Assembly: GCA_903844215.1 (NCBI GenBank)
Contig: CAIMSP010000153.1
Coordinates: forward strand, 39,892 to 103,891
DNA: 64,000 nucleotides
Source: an uncultured beta proteobacterium
Lineage (GTDB): Bacteria > Pseudomonadota > Gammaproteobacteria > Burkholderiales > Burkholderiaceae_C
Reading direction: 5' to 3'
The notes below the pieces were generated by a model. That model was not told the origin of the DNA. It searched no databases and was given only the letters and a program-made list of their open reading frames with translations. Shown here piece after piece: positions 61,402 through 64,000 of this stretch (position 1 is its first letter; every line of letters starts with the position of its first letter). Made by a program: the position numbers and the translations under genes.

Positions 61402-64000
61402 ATGAACCCCGATGAACTAGCCCCCGTGGCATCCGAAAGGAGTCGGCAGAAGCTGATTTTTTTGGCACTGGCCTGCCTGTTCCTGTGCCTCGTGGCCTAC
61501 CAGCTCGATGCCAGCTACCGCACGGCGCGCGCGTCGGCGCAAACCCAGGTCAGCAATCTGGCGCTGGTGCTCGAGTCCAAACTCAGCGCCGATCTTCAGG
61601 CCGCCGAGCACGCCGTCTCTGAAATGGCGTCCAGCATTGCGCCCGAGGCCATGCGTCAGGACCGAACGGGTCTCTATGCGGCGCAGCTCACGCAAAAGCT
61701 CAAGGCCGACGTGCATGACATTTCTTCGGCCTCGGCGCTGCGCTACTTCGACGTCCACGGCGACCGCCTGTACACCAGCATCGAGAACGAAACCACGATC
61801 AACATCGCGGACCGCCCCTTCTTTCGCCAGCTCCAACAGGGCAGCGGCAGCGCCACGGTCTTTTCCGATGTGAGCCTGGGCCGCATCACGCAGCGCGCCG
61901 GCATGTACGTGGCCAAAGCGGTGCGCGGCGCGGACGGCGCTTTCCTGGGTGTGGCGCTGAGCGTCATCGACCTGAGCACGCTGCGCGAGCAGTTTGCCCG
62001 CATCGACCTGGGCACGCTGGGCGCCGTGGCGCTGCGTCGGCTGGACAACGGCGCCTTGGTGGCGGGCTATCCGGGGGCCATCGAACTGGACAACCGGCCC
62101 GCACCCGAGATGCCGATTCGGCTGGCGATTCTTCAGGGCGCAGCCAATGGAACGCTGGCCATCGACTCGCGCGTGGACGGTGTGCCGCGCCTGTATGGCT
62201 ACCGAACCGTGGCGCACTTCCCGTTCTTCATCACCGCCGCCATGGCCGAGCGCGACTATCTGGCGCAGTGGCGCGGGAACGCGGCCCTGCTGCTGCTGGG
62301 CGCCCTGGCCTTTCTCGCGATGTTGGCTTTCGCCGAGGTCCGGCGCAATCGCAGCGAGATCCAGTTGCGCCGCAGCGAACAGCGTTTTCGCAGTCTGATC
62401 GATGGCAACAACGCCGTCATCCTGCAGATCGATGCGCAGAACGGCCAGATACTGGATGCGAACGCTTCGGCCTGCGACTTCTACGGTTGGTCCCTGGCGC
62501 AGATGCGCGTCATGCGCATCCAGGACATCAACGCCCTGGCGGCGCCGCAGGTGGCCGCCGAGCTCGCTGCGGCGGCAGCGGCCCAACGCAATTTTTTCGT
62601 TTTTCCGCACCGCCTGGCGAGTGGCGAAATTCGTACCGTCGAGGTCCATTCCACGCCGATTTCGCGTGGTCAGCGCACGCTGCTGGTGTCCATCATCCAG
62701 GACGTCACCGAACTCCAGCGGCTCGAGGCGGTGCGCGCCGAGTCGCTCGAGCGCCTGCAGAAAATTGCCAGCCGCGTGCCGGGCGTGGTTTACCAGTACC
62801 TGCTGCGCCCCGATGGCAGCTCGTGCTTTCCCTTTGCCAGCGAAGGCATGATCGACATCTATGGCCTGCGCCCGCAGGACGTGCTGGTGGACGCTGCCGC
62901 CGTGTTTGCCACGATCCACCCTGACGACTACGACGCGCTGGCCGAGTCGATCCAGGTGTCGGCGCGCGACCTCAGCCTGTGGCGCCACGAGTACCGGGTG
63001 AAGTGTGCCGACGGCACGGTGCGCTGGCTGCTGGGCAACGCCTCGCCGCAACGCGAGAGCGACGGCGCCACGCTGTGGCACGGATTCATCACCGACATCA
63101 GCGAGCGCAGGCTGGCCGAGGACCGGTTGCAGCTTTTCGCCAGCGTCTTCACCCATTCGCGCGAAGGCATCATGATCACCGCAGCCGATGGCGCCATCAT
63201 CGAGGTCAACCAGGCCTTCGCGCGCATCACCGGCTACGCCCGCGCCGAGGTGCTGGGGAAGAACCCGCGCGTGTTGAGCTCGGGGCGCCAGGACGCCGCC
63301 TTTTACGCCGCCATGTGGCGCGATCTGGCGCAGCAAGGGCATTGGCAGGGCGAGGTCTGGAACCGGCGCAAGAGCGGCGAGGTTTACGCGACGATGCAAA
63401 CCGTCAGCGCGGTGCGCGACCGCCGCGGCGTCACGCAGCAGTACCTGGCGCTGTTTTCCGACATCACGGCGCTCAAGGAGCAGCAGGAGCAGCTCGAGCG
63501 CATCGCCCACTTCGACGTGCTCACCGGCTTGCCCAACCGCTCGCTGCTGGCCGATCGGCTGCACCAGTCCATGGCCCAGGCGCAGCGGCGCAACCAGAGT
63601 CTGGCCGTGGCCTTTCTCGACCTCGATGGTTTCAAGGCGGTCAACGACCAGCACGGCCATGGCGCCGGGGATCAGTTGCTGATCGCCCTGGCCGCTCACA
63701 TGAAGCAGGCGCTGCGCGAGGGCGACACGCTGGCGCGCCTGGGCGGCGACGAGTTCGTGGCCGTGCTGCTGGATTTGAGCGACGTCGAGTCCAGTCTGCC
63801 GACGCTGGCGCGCCTGCTCGCGGCGGCCGCGCAACGGGTGCCGATCGGTGCCTTGGAGCTGCAGGTGTCGGCCAGTATCGGTGTGACCTTTTACCCGCAG
63901 CGCGAGGACGTCGATGCGGATCAACTGCTGCGCCAGGCCGACCAGGCCATGTACCAGGCCAAGCTGGCGGGCAAGAACCGCTACCACGTGTTTGACGCCG
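61402..64000 (+). CDS. Membrane PAS-GGDEF protein, probable diguanylate cyclase (3' end outside the window)
   Basis: The frame opens at ATG 61402 and runs past base 64000, giving at least 866 residues. It has one helix (KLIFLALACLFLCLVAY), a Cache-like periplasmic domain (about 40-280), helix 2 (ALLLLGALAFLAMLAFAEV) and PAS units starting RSEQRFRSLIDGNN. A further PAS is SRVPGVVYQYLLRPDG with PAC, then FASVFTHSREGIMITAADGAIIEV. The GGDEF domain starts HFDVLTGLPNRSLLADRL, with active site LARLGGDEFVAVL and ASIGVTFYP. An EAL domain may follow outside. It lies 29 bp after cheB, probably in the same operon. Intact GGDEF suggests c-di-GMP synthesis. Confidence 0.93.
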   Translation, partial: MNPDELAPVASERSRQKLIFLALACLFLCLVAYQLDASYRTARASAQTQVSNLALVLESKLSADLQAAEHAVSEMASSIAPEAMRQDRTGLYAAQLTQKLKADVHDISSASALRYFDVHGDRLYTSIENETTINIADRPFFRQLQQGSGSATVFSDVSLGRITQRAGMYVAKAVRGADGAFLGVALSVIDLSTLREQFARIDLGTLGAVALRRLDNGALVAGYPGAIELDNRPAPEMPIRLAILQGAANGTLAIDSRVDGVPRLYGYRTVAHFPFFITAAMAERDYLAQWRGNAALLLLGALAFLAMLAFAEVRRNRSEIQLRRSEQRFRSLIDGNNAVILQIDAQNGQILDANASACDFYGWSLAQMRVMRIQDINALAAPQVAAELAAAAAAQRNFFVFPHRLASGEIRTVEVHSTPISRGQRTLLVSIIQDVTELQRLEAVRAESLERLQKIASRVPGVVYQYLLRPDGSSCFPFASEGMIDIYGLRPQDVLVDAAAVFATIHPDDYDALAESIQVSARDLSLWRHEYRVKCADGTVRWLLGNASPQRESDGATLWHGFITDISERRLAEDRLQLFASVFTHSREGIMITAADGAIIEVNQAFARITGYARAEVLGKNPRVLSSGRQDAAFYAAMWRDLAQQGHWQGEVWNRRKSGEVYATMQTVSAVRDRRGVTQQYLALFSDITALKEQQEQLERIAHFDVLTGLPNRSLLADRLHQSMAQAQRRNQSLAVAFLDLDGFKAVNDQHGHGAGDQLLIALAAHMKQALREGDTLARLGGDEFVAVLLDLSDVESSLPTLARLLAAAAQRVPIGALELQVSASIGVTFYPQREDVDADQLLRQADQAMYQAKLAGKNRYHVFDA

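Overview
The window is GC-rich, gene-dense DNA, most likely from a betaproteobacterium of the Comamonadaceae. A Rhodoferax-like metal reducer is the best guess. This rests on gene content (an Mtr-type extracellular electron conduit, rhodoquinone-linked fumarate reductase, the hexR-zwf pair and a system I ccm operon), not on any rRNA, since none is present. I see no tRNA, rRNA, CRISPR array, insertion sequence or prophage.

Layout. 1-1.9 kb (+): end of hslU, lpxC, a small membrane protein. 2.0-6.1 kb (-): frdABCD and rquA, a quinol:fumarate reductase with the enzyme that makes its low-potential quinol, rhodoquinone. 6.2-18.7 kb (-): an electron-export locus with a CbcL-like b/c cytochrome, a helix-hairpin-helix protein, two surface decahaem lipoproteins of the OmcA/MtrC family, an MtrB-type porin, an MtrA/DmsE-type decahaem protein and a small monohaem cytochrome. 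18.9-25.9 kb (+): complete ccmABCDEFGHI. 26.1-28.3 kb (+): a second small monohaem cytochrome, two tandem NapC/NirT tetrahaem proteins and a zinc-ribbon membrane protein. 28.3-31.3 kb (-): ruvC, hexR, zwf. 31.4-37.4 kb (+): an ABC importer resembling AfuABC, then pgi, then a decayed YcaQ-family gene. 38.2-39.5 kb (-): an FTR1 iron permease and a cupredoxin behind a Fur-like box. 39.7-42.0 kb (-): groESL with a CIRCE operator. 42.3-47.8 kb: a TPR protein, an exported FAH-fold protein, an AcpA-like phosphoesterase, a DUF3016-like protein, a PilZ protein and a nitronate monooxygenase-like enzyme. 48-64 kb (+): a histidine kinase/LuxR-type regulator pair, a lone receiver, and a chemosensory operon (short MCP, cheY, STAS, cheA, MCP, cheW, cheR, cheD, cheB), followed by a PAS-GGDEF protein cut by the window end.

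How it fits together. Three kinds of inner-membrane quinol dehydrogenase (the CbcL-like protein and two NapC-like proteins) could feed periplasmic cytochromes and the MtrA-MtrB conduit to surface decahaems. The ccm operon would mature all of them. frdABCD/rquA gives the same quinone pool an internal sink, fumarate. FNR/ANR-like palindromes lie before several of these units, which suggests shared oxygen control. The sugar block (hexR, zwf, importer, pgi) reads as a hexose-phosphate module. Cyclic-di-GMP recurs on the right: a PilZ protein, a GGDEF protein, and a CheA that carries a tandem motif resembling the MshEN c-di-GMP receptor between its P2-like region and its kinase core. That CheA and the AfuA-like importer are the two least expected observations here.
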